From Noviherbaspirillum galbum (GTDB taxonomy: Bacteria > Pseudomonadota > Gammaproteobacteria > Burkholderiales > Burkholderiaceae_D): a DNA stretch of 64,000 nt. Positions 43,088 to 52,000 of the stretch are shown here, in pieces. Within the stretch, counting starts at the first letter, position 1. Each line of letters opens with the position of its first letter. A model generated the notes under the pieces. It was not told the origin of the DNA. It worked only from the letters and a program-made list of their open reading frames with translations, and searched no databases. The stretch is taken from the NCBI RefSeq assembly GCF_010974945.1, contig NZ_JAAIVB010000065.1, positions 83,891 through 147,890 of the forward strand, in the 5' to 3' direction. The translations under genes and the position numbers were made by a program.

Positions 43088-43651
43088 CTAGGGATTGACG
43101 TCCGTGGCTTTCCATCCCGCGCCATCCCGGTGAAAAATTTGCCGGGTGTGAGGCTGCGGTCCGAGGTCCAGAATGTCCACCGTGCGCGGATCGAGCATGA
43201 GCAGGATGAAGTGGGACGGCGGGTCTTCGGGTTCAGGCGCGTCGAATGCGGCTTGCGGATCCCGGGCGCTGCCGGGCGTGGGCCAGGTGAAGGACTGCCG
43301 CGAGGCGGCGGAGCGTTCTCGCCAGCTTCGGCGCAACGCTTCCCTGGCTTCGGGACCGCCGTCGCCGCGCTCGATCCGCATCGTTCCGGCAAGGCGGAAC
43401 TGCTGCCGCGTCAGCGGGAAGTACCAGCACAGCTCTGCGAAGGGCTGGCGCGCGAGCTGCTCATGCTTTTCCGAGCGGGCATCGGCGGTAAAGACGAGGC
43501 GGTCATCGTCCATGAAGAAACGGAAGGTCACCATGCGGTTCGCCGGCCGCTGGTGGCGGTCAACGGTCGCCAGGGCGACGAAGCGGCTGTGGGCCAGGTC
43601 CGCGTGCGCGTTCAGCGCGTCGTCCAGCAGGGTGCGCCATGTCGGTGTCAT
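43088..43651 (-). CDS. PPOX-type flavin-binding protein (Alr4036-like)
   Basis: 187 aa from the ATG at 43651; 26 extra residues upstream have no family support. The fold is that of pyridoxamine-5'-phosphate oxidase-like split barrels: SRFVALATVDRHQRPANRMV, then TFRFFMDDDRLVFTADARSEK (split by FMN-contact residues), and a C-terminal RQIFHRDGAGWKATDVNP. The closest pattern is the Alr4036 group of FMN-binding proteins rather than PdxH itself. It is probably a flavin-dependent reductase or oxidase of unknown substrate. Downstream of the hypothetical gene at 43754, with a 102-base gap. Confidence 0.8.
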   Translation of the reverse strand: MTPTWRTLLDDALNAHADLAHSRFVALATVDRHQRPANRMVTFRFFMDDDRLVFTADARSEKHEQLARQPFAELCWYFPLTRQQFRLAGTMRIERGDGGPEAREALRRSWRERSAASRQSFTWPTPGSARDPQAAFDAPEPEDPPSHFILLMLDPRTVDILDLGPQPHTRQIFHRDGAGWKATDVNP

Positions 43652-43753
43652 CTCGGCCTCGGTAAGAAAGCCCGACGATGACCAGGGACCGGCCTCGCGG
43701 GTCCCGGAATTGTAATGCGAAAGCCGCACCGCGCCGAGGGCGCGCCGCCGCTA

Positions 43754-44179
43754 TTACAGCTGCATGCCCGTCAGCAGGCCGCGTTTCGGCTTGAGCACGC
43801 GTGGCAGCGCATCCAGCTGAGCCCTAGCCTCGGCAGGAACGCGGTTCGGAATTTCTACATGGCCGCGCACGCCGAAGTCCTTGCCGACGCTGCAGTAATC
43901 GGGTGAAAACACGGCGTAGCGTCCGCCGCGCCAGAAGAACATCGGCTTGTCATCGACCAGGAACCAGTTCAGGTCGCCGACATCCTCGCTTCCCGGGTTC
44001 AACTTGCGCAGCAACTGGAGCGCTTCCTTGGAAATGCCGAGCTGCCGCGATGTATCGATGATGACCTGGCCCGGGAAGCGCGGGTCATCCTGTGAAGTGA
44101 TGACCTCGCCGGGGATGGAGTGATCCGCCAGCAACGTCATGATCAGCCTGCCGCGATGTGCGGTGATTTCCGCATGCAT
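43754..44179 (-). CDS. Hypothetical protein
   Basis: 141 aa from the ATG at 44179, supported by AAGGAGA five bases upstream. Soluble, no signal peptide. Segments such as QVIIDTSRQLGISKEALQLL and LNWFLVDDKPMFFWRGGRYA suggest a small alpha/beta protein; the family is not recognised. Divergent from the NRAMP-like gene. Confidence 0.65.
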   Translation of the reverse strand: MHAEITAHRGRLIMTLLADHSIPGEVITSQDDPRFPGQVIIDTSRQLGISKEALQLLRKLNPGSEDVGDLNWFLVDDKPMFFWRGGRYAVFSPDYCSVGKDFGVRGHVEIPNRVPAEARAQLDALPRVLKPKRGLLTGMQL

Positions 44180-44334
44180 ACATTCTCCTTCCATCTTTGC
44201 ATGCTTTCATTCCATGCAAAAATAGGGCCTGCATGAAAGCGTTCCTGCAATCATCGCCGTGAGCAAACATGGGGCATCCGTCCAAGCGCAACACGCACGC
44301 CGCTTGTTTGCGGTAAATGATGCCGAAGGAACAA

Positions 44335-45717
44335 ATGCCTACGTCCCGCCATCCAAGTTGCATCATGAAAAAATCCGATGCCTTGCTGCCGGAGTCCTCT
44401 CCGTCCCGCCCGGTCACGGCCGCGTCCCCCGATCATGGCGCGGGGTCGGCACCGTCAACCGGCGAGGCGCAAGACCAGAAATGGCTGAGCAAGCTGGGGC
44501 CGGGACTGATCACCGGCGCCGCGGACGATGACCCGAGCGGCATCGCCACCTATTCGCAGGCCGGGGCGCAATTCGGCTTCGGCATGCTGTGGACCTTGTT
44601 GTTCACCTTTCCCATGATGGTGGGAATCCAGATGGTGAGCGCGCGTATCGGTCGCGTCACCGGACACGGCCTTGCAGGCAATCTTTGCCGCTTCTATCCA
44701 CCCTGGATCATGTACGGCATCGTCAGCCTGCTTCTGCTTGCAAACACGATCAACATTGCCGCCGACCTGGCCGCCATGGGCGACGCTCTTCATCTCGTGG
44801 CTGGCGGCCCGGAACGGCTTTATGTCGCCGGCTTCGGCGTGCTGTCGGTGATCTTGCAGATCTTCATTCCCTACAACAAATACGTGCGCGTGCTGAAGTG
44901 GCTGACGCTCGCGCTGCTCGCCTATGTCGCGACGGTGTTCAGCGTGCACATTCCCTGGGGCCAGCTGCTGTCGGGCGCCTTGCTGCCGAGGTTTACCTGG
45001 GAATCCGATTACGTGACCACGGTCGTCGCCCTGCTTGGCACAACCATCAGTCCTTACCTGTTCTTCTGGCAGGCATCCCAGGAAGTCGAGGAACTGCGAG
45101 CCTCTCCCGATGCCGTGCCCCTCAAGGATGATCCCAAGCAGGCGCGCGCCGACTTTTCGCGGATCCAGATCGACACCACCATCGGCATGGCCTTTTCCAA
45201 CCTCGTCGCCATGTTCATCGTGCTGACCACGGCGGTCACCTTGTACCTGAATGGCGTGCACGACATCCAGACCTCGGCCCAGGCTGCCCAGGCCTTGAAG
45301 CCCGTCGCCGGGGAATTCGCCTTCGCGCTGTTCAGCATGGGAATCATCGGCACCGGCATGCTGGCGATTCCCGTCCTGGCGGGCTCGGCAGCCTACGGCA
45401 TGGCCGGGGCCTTCCGATGGAAGAGCAGCCTCGAGCATGAGCCCTCCAAGGCGCCGCGCTTCTACGCCATCATCGCCATCTCTACCTTGTCGGGCGTCGC
45501 GCTCGGCTTTACGTCCATCGATCCCATCAAGGCGCTCTACTGGAGCGCGGTGGTAAATGGCGTGATCTCGGTGCCGATCATGGTCATCATGATGTTGATG
45601 GCAACCCGCGTCGACATCATGGGCCGGCTCGTGATCCCGCACCGCCTGCGGATACTCGGATGGCTGGCCACGGGCGTCATGGCCCTCGCGGTGCTGGCGA
45701 TGTTCACCATTCACTAG
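44335..45717 (+). CDS. NRAMP-fold metal-ion transporter with altered metal-site motifs
   Basis: 460 aa from the ATG at 44335 (GAAGGA just upstream); ATGs at 44317 and 44365 are alternatives. About eleven hydrophobic helices follow a ~50-residue polar N-terminus. The NRAMP helix-1 motif DPGN is DPSG at residues 66-69, and the helix-6 motif MPH is SPY at 239-241. The transporter fold seems intact, but the methionine and asparagine that coordinate Mn/Fe in canonical MntH are replaced, so Mg, another hard ion, or a non-metal substrate is possible. Inner membrane, proton-linked in the canonical family. No riboswitch or MntR-like site was seen upstream. Confidence 0.85.
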   Translation: MPTSRHPSCIMKKSDALLPESSPSRPVTAASPDHGAGSAPSTGEAQDQKWLSKLGPGLITGAADDDPSGIATYSQAGAQFGFGMLWTLLFTFPMMVGIQMVSARIGRVTGHGLAGNLCRFYPPWIMYGIVSLLLLANTINIAADLAAMGDALHLVAGGPERLYVAGFGVLSVILQIFIPYNKYVRVLKWLTLALLAYVATVFSVHIPWGQLLSGALLPRFTWESDYVTTVVALLGTTISPYLFFWQASQEVEELRASPDAVPLKDDPKQARADFSRIQIDTTIGMAFSNLVAMFIVLTTAVTLYLNGVHDIQTSAQAAQALKPVAGEFAFALFSMGIIGTGMLAIPVLAGSAAYGMAGAFRWKSSLEHEPSKAPRFYAIIAISTLSGVALGFTSIDPIKALYWSAVVNGVISVPIMVIMMLMATRVDIMGRLVIPHRLRILGWLATGVMALAVLAMFTIH

Positions 45718-45747
45718 CCGTTCTTCGAGGGCTGGGACCGGCCTGCG

Positions 45748-47103
45748 TCAGGGAAGCTTGATGAACTCGACCGGCACGGGCGAGGCCGGCACGGACACGA
45801 AGGACGCCAGGTTAATCGACGCGGCCACGCAGACCACGTCCGGTCCCGGATCCAATACCCGGTACTGCGCCTCGATGCGTTCCGGTGCGGCGCGCCCCAC
45901 GACGTTCACGATGTTCATGCCGCCGCACATCGGGGTTTCCTTGCCAAGGAACACCGCCAGCACCATGCGCCGCGAGAAATCCACGGCTGGCGCGGGAGCG
46001 TTCGATTGGCTGCCCGCATGCTGCTGCCACAAGGCAGTCCAGGCAGCGGCATCCCTGACGACGACGGTGCGCTTCTCGCCAATCGCGGACGCCAGCACCG
46101 GCGAGACGATGCGGTCGAATGCGATCAGGCTGCTGGCGCAAGGCTCTCCGAGACCCAGCGCCGCCGCGAGCCGCCCGCGAACGCTTCGCACCGCCGCGAC
46201 CACGCCCGCCGCAGAGGCCGACGTTGCCGGCAGGCTGGTGCCGCAAGACAGCTCGAGGCGCCGCGAAACGCCGTTCTGCCGAACCTCGATCCATTCCCTG
46301 CCTTCATCGGCGCAGCCCGGGCAACCGATCTGCAGGTCGGGCAGGAGCCGGAACGCGTCCGCCAGCGCCGTCCATTCCTGCGCGGTGACGGCGGATGATA
46401 TCCCCTGATAGCCGCCCGACAGGCTCCTGCCGGTGCCGACGCGCAACAGGGCGTCCGCCTGCGTGATCTCGGCCTCGCCCTCGCAGCGGTCCAGGCACAT
46501 GCCGTAACTCCAGCCGGTGCGGACGAGCAGGTCGGCGTCCGCGCGCGCCGTCGCCGCGCTGGCCTGCACGGGCAGCGAGGATCGCGGGATTTCAAGGAAG
46601 AAGGCGGGGAAGTAGGCCAGCGCGATGCACGCGGTATCGGCGCGCGGCGGGGTGACGCGGTAGCGCATGTCCAGCTGGGTGGCGGCGCTGTTCTGCGCCA
46701 CGGATTCGATGGCATAGGTGCCGCACGGACTGCGGCTGCCGAGGAAGACGGCAACGACCATGTTGCGGGCAAAATCCACCGCCGGGGCCGCCTGCGTGCC
46801 GCCGATCTGCGGTGAGTGCTCCGACCACAGCCGGTTCCAGGCATCGGCATCCTTCACGATCGACAGGCGTTCTTCCATGATGCGCGAGTTCGTCGGCGCG
46901 GGACCCAGGGTGCGATAGGCAATCGCCGTACCGGCGGCCTGCGTTCCGTCGCCGCCATTGCCCGTGTTGTTGCCGGGAACGACCGACTCGCCGCCGGAGG
47001 AGAGGGAATTGCCGGAAGCGGCGGAGCTCGATCCGCCGCACGCTGCCAATGACATGGAAAGCAGTGCAAGCGCGAACAAGGCGAGAAAGGTCTTATTTTT
47101 CAT
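45748..47103 (-). CDS. Lipoprotein with two PrcB-like domains flanking a DUF6438-like segment
   Basis: 451 aa. The lipobox LAAC lies near residue 20 after a hydrophobic core, followed by a Gly/Ser/Asn-rich linker. Two ~105-residue copies of one domain are visible: copy 1 around ADAWNRLWSEH ... DFARNMVVAVFLGSRSPCG and copy 2 around AAAWTALWQQH ... DFSRRMVLAVFLGKETPMCGG. This is the pattern of the PrcB C-terminal domain (treponemal protease-complex subunit). Between them GWSYGMCLDRCEG and a cysteine-rich GCPGCADEGREW recall DUF6438 proteins. Anchored in the envelope; role unknown. Convergent with the NRAMP gene and divergent from the methyltransferase. Confidence 0.78.
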   Translation of the reverse strand: MKNKTFLALFALALLSMSLAACGGSSSAASGNSLSSGGESVVPGNNTGNGGDGTQAAGTAIAYRTLGPAPTNSRIMEERLSIVKDADAWNRLWSEHSPQIGGTQAAPAVDFARNMVVAVFLGSRSPCGTYAIESVAQNSAATQLDMRYRVTPPRADTACIALAYFPAFFLEIPRSSLPVQASAATARADADLLVRTGWSYGMCLDRCEGEAEITQADALLRVGTGRSLSGGYQGISSAVTAQEWTALADAFRLLPDLQIGCPGCADEGREWIEVRQNGVSRRLELSCGTSLPATSASAAGVVAAVRSVRGRLAAALGLGEPCASSLIAFDRIVSPVLASAIGEKRTVVVRDAAAWTALWQQHAGSQSNAPAPAVDFSRRMVLAVFLGKETPMCGGMNIVNVVGRAAPERIEAQYRVLDPGPDVVCVAASINLASFVSVPASPVPVEFIKLP

Positions 47104-47309
47104 GTCGTCGTATCCCATGATGCATGCTTTGCATTTTATTACGGTCCTGCACGCGCGCGATGACCTGCGGCCAACAAGCGGCGCGTCGCGGATGAATCCT
47201 TTCCCTGCCGGGCGGGCGCGGCGTCCCGGCGTGTAAAAAACTCTTGACGTCGATGCCAGGTGTACAAAGCGCGTATCATGCTCGGACCTCATCACTACCC
47301 CATCACATC

Positions 47310-48467
47310 ATGCAAGCCAAGGAGCCGGCAACGCGATTGCACTGGACGGAAAACGATAGCGGCCACGCCGCCCTCTGGCGTTCGGAAGCGGGCAATCCGC
47401 CGCCACGCTCGGTGATCGTTGCCGACGACCGCATCAGCGCCGATGCCGCATACCGCCATGCCTGCGAGGGCAGGGCCATTCTCTGGCGCGGCGACTTCCA
47501 GAATGCCCGCCAGCTGCTGCATGCGCTGATGCGCCGCGTCGGCCAGAAGCCGCGCAAGGCCCGCCCCGCGCCAGCGCCGGCATCGATGACGGAAGCCTTC
47601 CATCTTCACCGCCAGGCCCAGGCCAGACGCGCCCGCATCCTCGGCATGCTGCTCATTCCGCTGGACGCGGATTACCGCGTGCCGCTGCGCCGCGCGCCGG
47701 ACATCCGCGAGGCCTGCGAGCAGGTGTACGGACCCGTCACCGCGTCGTCCGAGCCATCCGTGCTGTCGCTGCGTGAATTGCAAAGCCTGGTCGGCGCTTT
47801 CGAATGGCGCAAGAACGGCGTCGAGATCCCCGCCCTCGGCGCGCGCATCCATCCGCACTACGGCGTGTTTTCCCCGGTGCGCGGCGAATACGTCGACCTG
47901 GTGGCGCAAGCCCCACTGCCCGGAAATCGTCTCGCTTTCGACATCGGCACCGGCACCGGCGTGCTTTCCGCGATGCTCGCGCGACGCGGCGTGCAGCGCA
48001 TCGTCGCCACCGACCTCGACCCGCGCGCGATCGCCTGCGCCCGGGACAACCTGCAGCGTCTCGGCCTGCAGGACCGCGTCGAGCTGCTGCAGGCCGACAT
48101 GTTTCCGGACGGGACGGCTGACATCGTGATCTGCAATCCGCCCTGGGTGCCAGCGCGCCCGAGCTCTCCCATCGAGGCGGCCGTATACGACCAGGACAGC
48201 CGGATGCTGCGGAGTTTTCTCGCGGGGCTCGCAGCGCATCTTGCGCCGGGCGGGGAAGGGTGGCTGATATTGTCTGATTTCGCCGAACACCTTGGGTTGC
48301 GTACGCGCGATGAGATGCTGGGGTGGATTGCGGAGGCGGGGCTCACGGTCGCGGGTAGGGTGGATATCCGGCCGCGGCATGGGAAGGCGCGGGATGCGGA
48401 GGATTCCTTGCATGCCGCGCGGGCGGCGGAAGTGACCTCGCTTTGGCGGTTGAGGGTTTTGGTGTAA
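47310..48467 (+). CDS. Class I SAM-dependent methyltransferase (HemK/PrmC-like)
   Basis: 385 aa from the ATG at 47310. The C-terminal half is a Rossmann methyltransferase: FDIGTGTGVLSAMLARRG near residue 211, ATDLDPRAIACARDNL near 232 and NPPWVPARPSSPIEAAVYD near 275. The NPPW motif marks enzymes that methylate a glutamine/asparagine or adenine nitrogen, as in release-factor methyltransferases. The N-terminal ~200 residues are unlike PrmC and of unknown role. It may modify a ribosomal protein or release factor, but the target is not deducible. Confidence 0.82.
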   Translation: MQAKEPATRLHWTENDSGHAALWRSEAGNPPPRSVIVADDRISADAAYRHACEGRAILWRGDFQNARQLLHALMRRVGQKPRKARPAPAPASMTEAFHLHRQAQARRARILGMLLIPLDADYRVPLRRAPDIREACEQVYGPVTASSEPSVLSLRELQSLVGAFEWRKNGVEIPALGARIHPHYGVFSPVRGEYVDLVAQAPLPGNRLAFDIGTGTGVLSAMLARRGVQRIVATDLDPRAIACARDNLQRLGLQDRVELLQADMFPDGTADIVICNPPWVPARPSSPIEAAVYDQDSRMLRSFLAGLAAHLAPGGEGWLILSDFAEHLGLRTRDEMLGWIAEAGLTVAGRVDIRPRHGKARDAEDSLHAARAAEVTSLWRLRVLV

Positions 48468-48521
48468 TGGTCGATTTGGTGGCGCTAATTGAGATGGGCT
48501 GTGTGGTTCGCGTCAGTTTCC

Positions 48522-48545
48522 GTCATTCCCGTGGAGGCGGGGCTC
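48522..48545. repeat. Degenerate REP-like repeat
   Basis: GTCATTCCCG-TGGAGG-CGGGGCTC, one arm imperfect; same family as 2632. Confidence 0.6.
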
Positions 48546-48635
48546 TCATTTCTGTTTGCGTTCCGGCTTCTCTCCGGTGAGCTGGTTGCGGTTCCCACTC
48601 CGTGGGGACTTGCCGGGGCTGGTCCCGGCGGCCCA

Positions 48636-48669
48636 GGTACTTTCTTTATCAGCAGATAAAGAAAGTACC
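48636..48669. repeat. Perfect 15-base inverted repeat
   Basis: GGTACTTTCTTTATC and GATAAAGAAAGTACC surround an AGCA loop. The following CCAAAGAAAG repeats part of the arm. Long AAAGAAAGTAC-type stems like this recur in betaproteobacterial and xanthomonad genomes near gene ends; here it lies 170 bases past the methyltransferase stop. It may be a transcript-end hairpin or a mobile palindromic element. Confidence 0.8.
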
Positions 48670-48847
48670 CAAAGAAAGCTGCTTCAACCCCCATGTGGTA
48701 GCCACTCCGGGCGACTTTGTTCGATGGGTTGAGGGGATGCCGTCATCGACGGTAGTTACCACCTGAGAAGCATTCGATGACTCGACCTCCTGCCGCATCG
48801 GCATGGCTCTAGCCTGTCCCGACCACGGGGAGCACCTTCCTAACTCC

Positions 48848-48911
48848 GTCATTCCCGCCTACTTCTGTCATCCCCGGCTACCCCTGTCATTCCCGCGAAG
48901 GCGGGAATCCC
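48848..48911. repeat. Cluster of three REP-like half-sites plus one full unit
   Basis: Three tandem GTCATYCCCG-type starts occur within 45 bases (48848, 48867 and 48886), the last forming a complete palindrome with CGGGAATCC. This is the densest copy of the dispersed family in the window. Confidence 0.75.
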
Positions 48912-48960
48912 ATTTCGCTCCTCCGAAGAGCTGCGCAAAGATACCCATCTACCCTTAACC

Positions 48961-48978
48961 CCATTAACTAATTAATGG
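48961..48978. promoter_or_regulatory. AT-rich palindrome before the giant YD-repeat gene
   Basis: CCATTAA and TTAATGG flank CTAA, 107 bases before the start codon, directly followed by AT-rich sequence (GGAACTTTAATTCTT) in an otherwise GC-rich region. Plausible operator and promoter area of the giant gene. Confidence 0.45.
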
Positions 48979-49085
48979 AACTTTAATTCTTCGTCCAATC
49001 CCCAACCCGCCGTCACCAAGCCCCTGACCCATTTACAGCCAGCCGCCCCCGGCGCCTGGCATGCAACATTCAGGAGCAGATCTCT

Positions 49086-52000
49086 ATGGTGGCAATCGTC
49101 GGCGGTAACGGCCTCGGACTGGAAACTTCATCCCTTGCCCTTGCGGGCACCTCGCCGAAAAACGCCAGTGCCGGCGCGCTGGGCAAGGCCAGCACCGGAC
49201 AGGCCGGAGAATCCATCTACGTCAATGCAGCCACCGGAAACCTGGTGGTTCAGCGGGAGGACGAGGTCCTGACCGCCACCGGGCTGGACACCCACCTCCT
49301 GCGCACCTACAACAGCCTCGGCAAGCGCACCGACGACAATCGCGACAACTGGCAAATGAGCGTGGTCAAGACGCTGGGCGCGCTCACCGGCAACGTCAAC
49401 ACGGCTGGCAGCACCATCGCGTGCACCTCCGGCGACGGCAGCACCCGCGTCTTCAGCTTCGATGCACAGCGCAACTGCTATGTGAACCATGACGGTCAGG
49501 ACGCCTTCGACATGCTGGCCTTCGCCGGCAATACCTGGACCTTGACCGACGGCGCCACCCAGGCGCGTGAAAGTTACGACTGGAATGCTGGCACCGGCCG
49601 CATCACCGCGACCACCGACGCCGACGGCAACCGCACCGCCTATGCCTATACCGGCAACCTGCTGACCGAGATAACGGACGCCAGCGGCGAAACGCTGCGC
49701 CTGAAATACAACGGCACGCAATTGATGGAAACGGCGCTCGTGCGCGCAGACCGCAGCACGCTGACGCGTACGCGTTATGCCTATGACAGCGCCAACCGGC
49801 TATCCAGCGTGACCGTCGACCTCACGCCCGATGATGGCAGCGTCACTGATGGCAAGACCTATGTCACGGCCTACACCTACGTCGGCGCTACCACGCAGCT
49901 GGCCGGTGTGACGCAATCCGATGGCACCAGCATCAGCTTCAACGACTACGATGCGCGCGGCCGGCTGACCCGATTCACCCAGGTCGTCGACGGCATCAAC
50001 CGCGTCACCACGCTCGCCTATGACAACGGCCAGACACGCATCACCGATGCGCTGGGTGCGGTCACCACGGTCAGCTATGACGGAGAGGGGCGGCTGAAAA
50101 CCGTCGCCACGCCGGCGCAGACGCTCAGCTACGAATACGATGCGAACGGTCACCTGCAGGCACAGACCGATGGCAGGAACAAGCGCATCACCTACCGCTA
50201 CGACGCCAACGGCAACCAGGTCGAACAGCGCGACGGAGCGGGCAACGTCGTCAGCAGGCGTTTCGGCGACCGCAACCAGCTCCTCGCCGAAACGGTCACC
50301 GGCGCGGATGGCAAGCCGCAAACCACGCGCTACCTCTATGACGCCGCCAACCGCCTCCGCTTCACCGTCACCCCGGAGGGACGTGTTACAGAAAACCGCT
50401 ACAACGCGCGCGGACTGCGTTCGTCGAGCATTGCCTACGCAGCCAATCGCCTGCCCGCAGACAATTCGGAACTGACCGAAAGCGGCATGGCGGCATGGGC
50501 CGCGACGGCGGACAACACCCGCATCAGCCGCACCGACTTTACCTATGACGCGCGCGGCAACCTCGGCAGCGCAACCAGCTTCGCCAGCACCGACAAGGCA
50601 GGAAACGGCATCGCCGATGGCAGCCAGAGCGTGCTTAGTTACGTCTATGACCAGTCCGGCCTGCTGCTGAGCACCGTGACGGCAAACGGCAACGCGACGG
50701 TGGCCGATGGAAATGATGGCATTACACGCTACGCACATGACGGGCTCGGGCGCCTGGCCAGCAGCACCGATGCGCTGGGACGTTCCGTGATCTACCGCCA
50801 CGATGCAAGCGGCAATGTCCTGACCGTCATTGCGCCCAACGGTTTGTCCACCATGTCGGTGCGCAATGCCGCGGGCGAGCTGGTATCTGTCGTCAGCATC
50901 GACGCCATGGTTGCCGGTGGCCCGCTGGGCGCCACCCAATACAAGTACGACGCCGATGGCCGGCTGCGATTCCAGATGGATGGCAGCGGCGTCAAGCAAT
51001 ACTGGCTCTACGACCAGGCCGGGCGGCAGGTGGCGGCCGTCGATGGCAATGGCGACCTGACGGAGTGGCAGTACGACGGCAACGATCAGGTCACGCGCAC
51101 TATCCGCTACGCCACGGCGCTGAGCGCCGCGAAACTGGCCAGCCTCGTCGACGCGAAGGGAAACCCTGCCAACGTCGACCTGTCCGCCATCAGGCCGGTC
51201 GCTACCGCCGGGGACCAGGTGACCTGGAAACTGTATGACGATGCCGGCAGGCTTGCTGTAACCGTCGACGAACTCGGCTTCGTGACGCGCAATACCTACG
51301 ACGGCGCCTCCCGCCTCGTCTCTACCGTCCGTTATGCCAACCCCGTCAAGACGGCGGCCATCAGCGCCGCCACGCTCGCGAGCGACGCCGCCGTGACGCC
51401 GGTTCCGGATGCAGCCAACGACCGCCGTACCAGCACCATCTACGACAACGATGGCCGCCAGGTCGGCGTGGTGGACGGCAACGGTTTCCTCCAGTGCACG
51501 GATGTCGACGGCGCGGGCCGCGCGGTGCACACGATTGCCTATGCCAAGGCGGACATGAGCCTGCACGGCATGAGCGCCGCGGCACTGCAAGCCTGGCGCG
51601 GCAACGCGGCCAATTGCAACGACAAGGACAGCCATGCATGGACCTTCTATGACGGCCAGGGACGGGAAACTGTCTCCGTGAACGCGGAAGGCTATGTCAC
51701 GAAGACCAGCTACGATCTCAAGAACAACCGGCGCACGCAAACCATCGTCATGGATGCTCAGGGCGGCGTCGTGGCCGCACTGCTCGCCCAGTCCAGCCCG
51801 GACGCGATGGCCATTCCCGCGTATTCCATCGGGCGCGCCAACATCAAGTTGTGGGACTACGACCAGCTGGGGCAGCTCGCATCGCTGACCGACAGCGACG
51901 GCACCATCACCCATTACCAGTACAATGCCATCGGCAAGCTGGTGCGCACCGACCGTGCATGGAACACCAGCGACTTGCGCACCACGACGATTCGTTATGA

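Larger units (their letters stand above)
48468..49085. other. Repeat-rich intergenic region before the giant YD-repeat gene, 618 bases
   Basis: No supported gene; small open frames here are composed of repeats. It contains REP-like units at 48522-48545 and 48848-48911, a 15-base perfect inverted repeat at 48636-48669, an AT-rich palindrome at 48961-48978 and the ribosome site of the giant gene (AGGAG, 49072-49076). Confidence 0.7.

Noticed and set aside
48485..48694. Small leftward open frame of 69 codons
   Set aside because: It spans the long inverted repeat and a REP-like unit, without ribosome site or family pattern.
48848..48911. Short direct repeats that could suggest a CRISPR array
   Set aside because: The units are ~19 bases apart, palindromic and of the dispersed REP-like family; there are no unique spacers of constant length and no cas genes.
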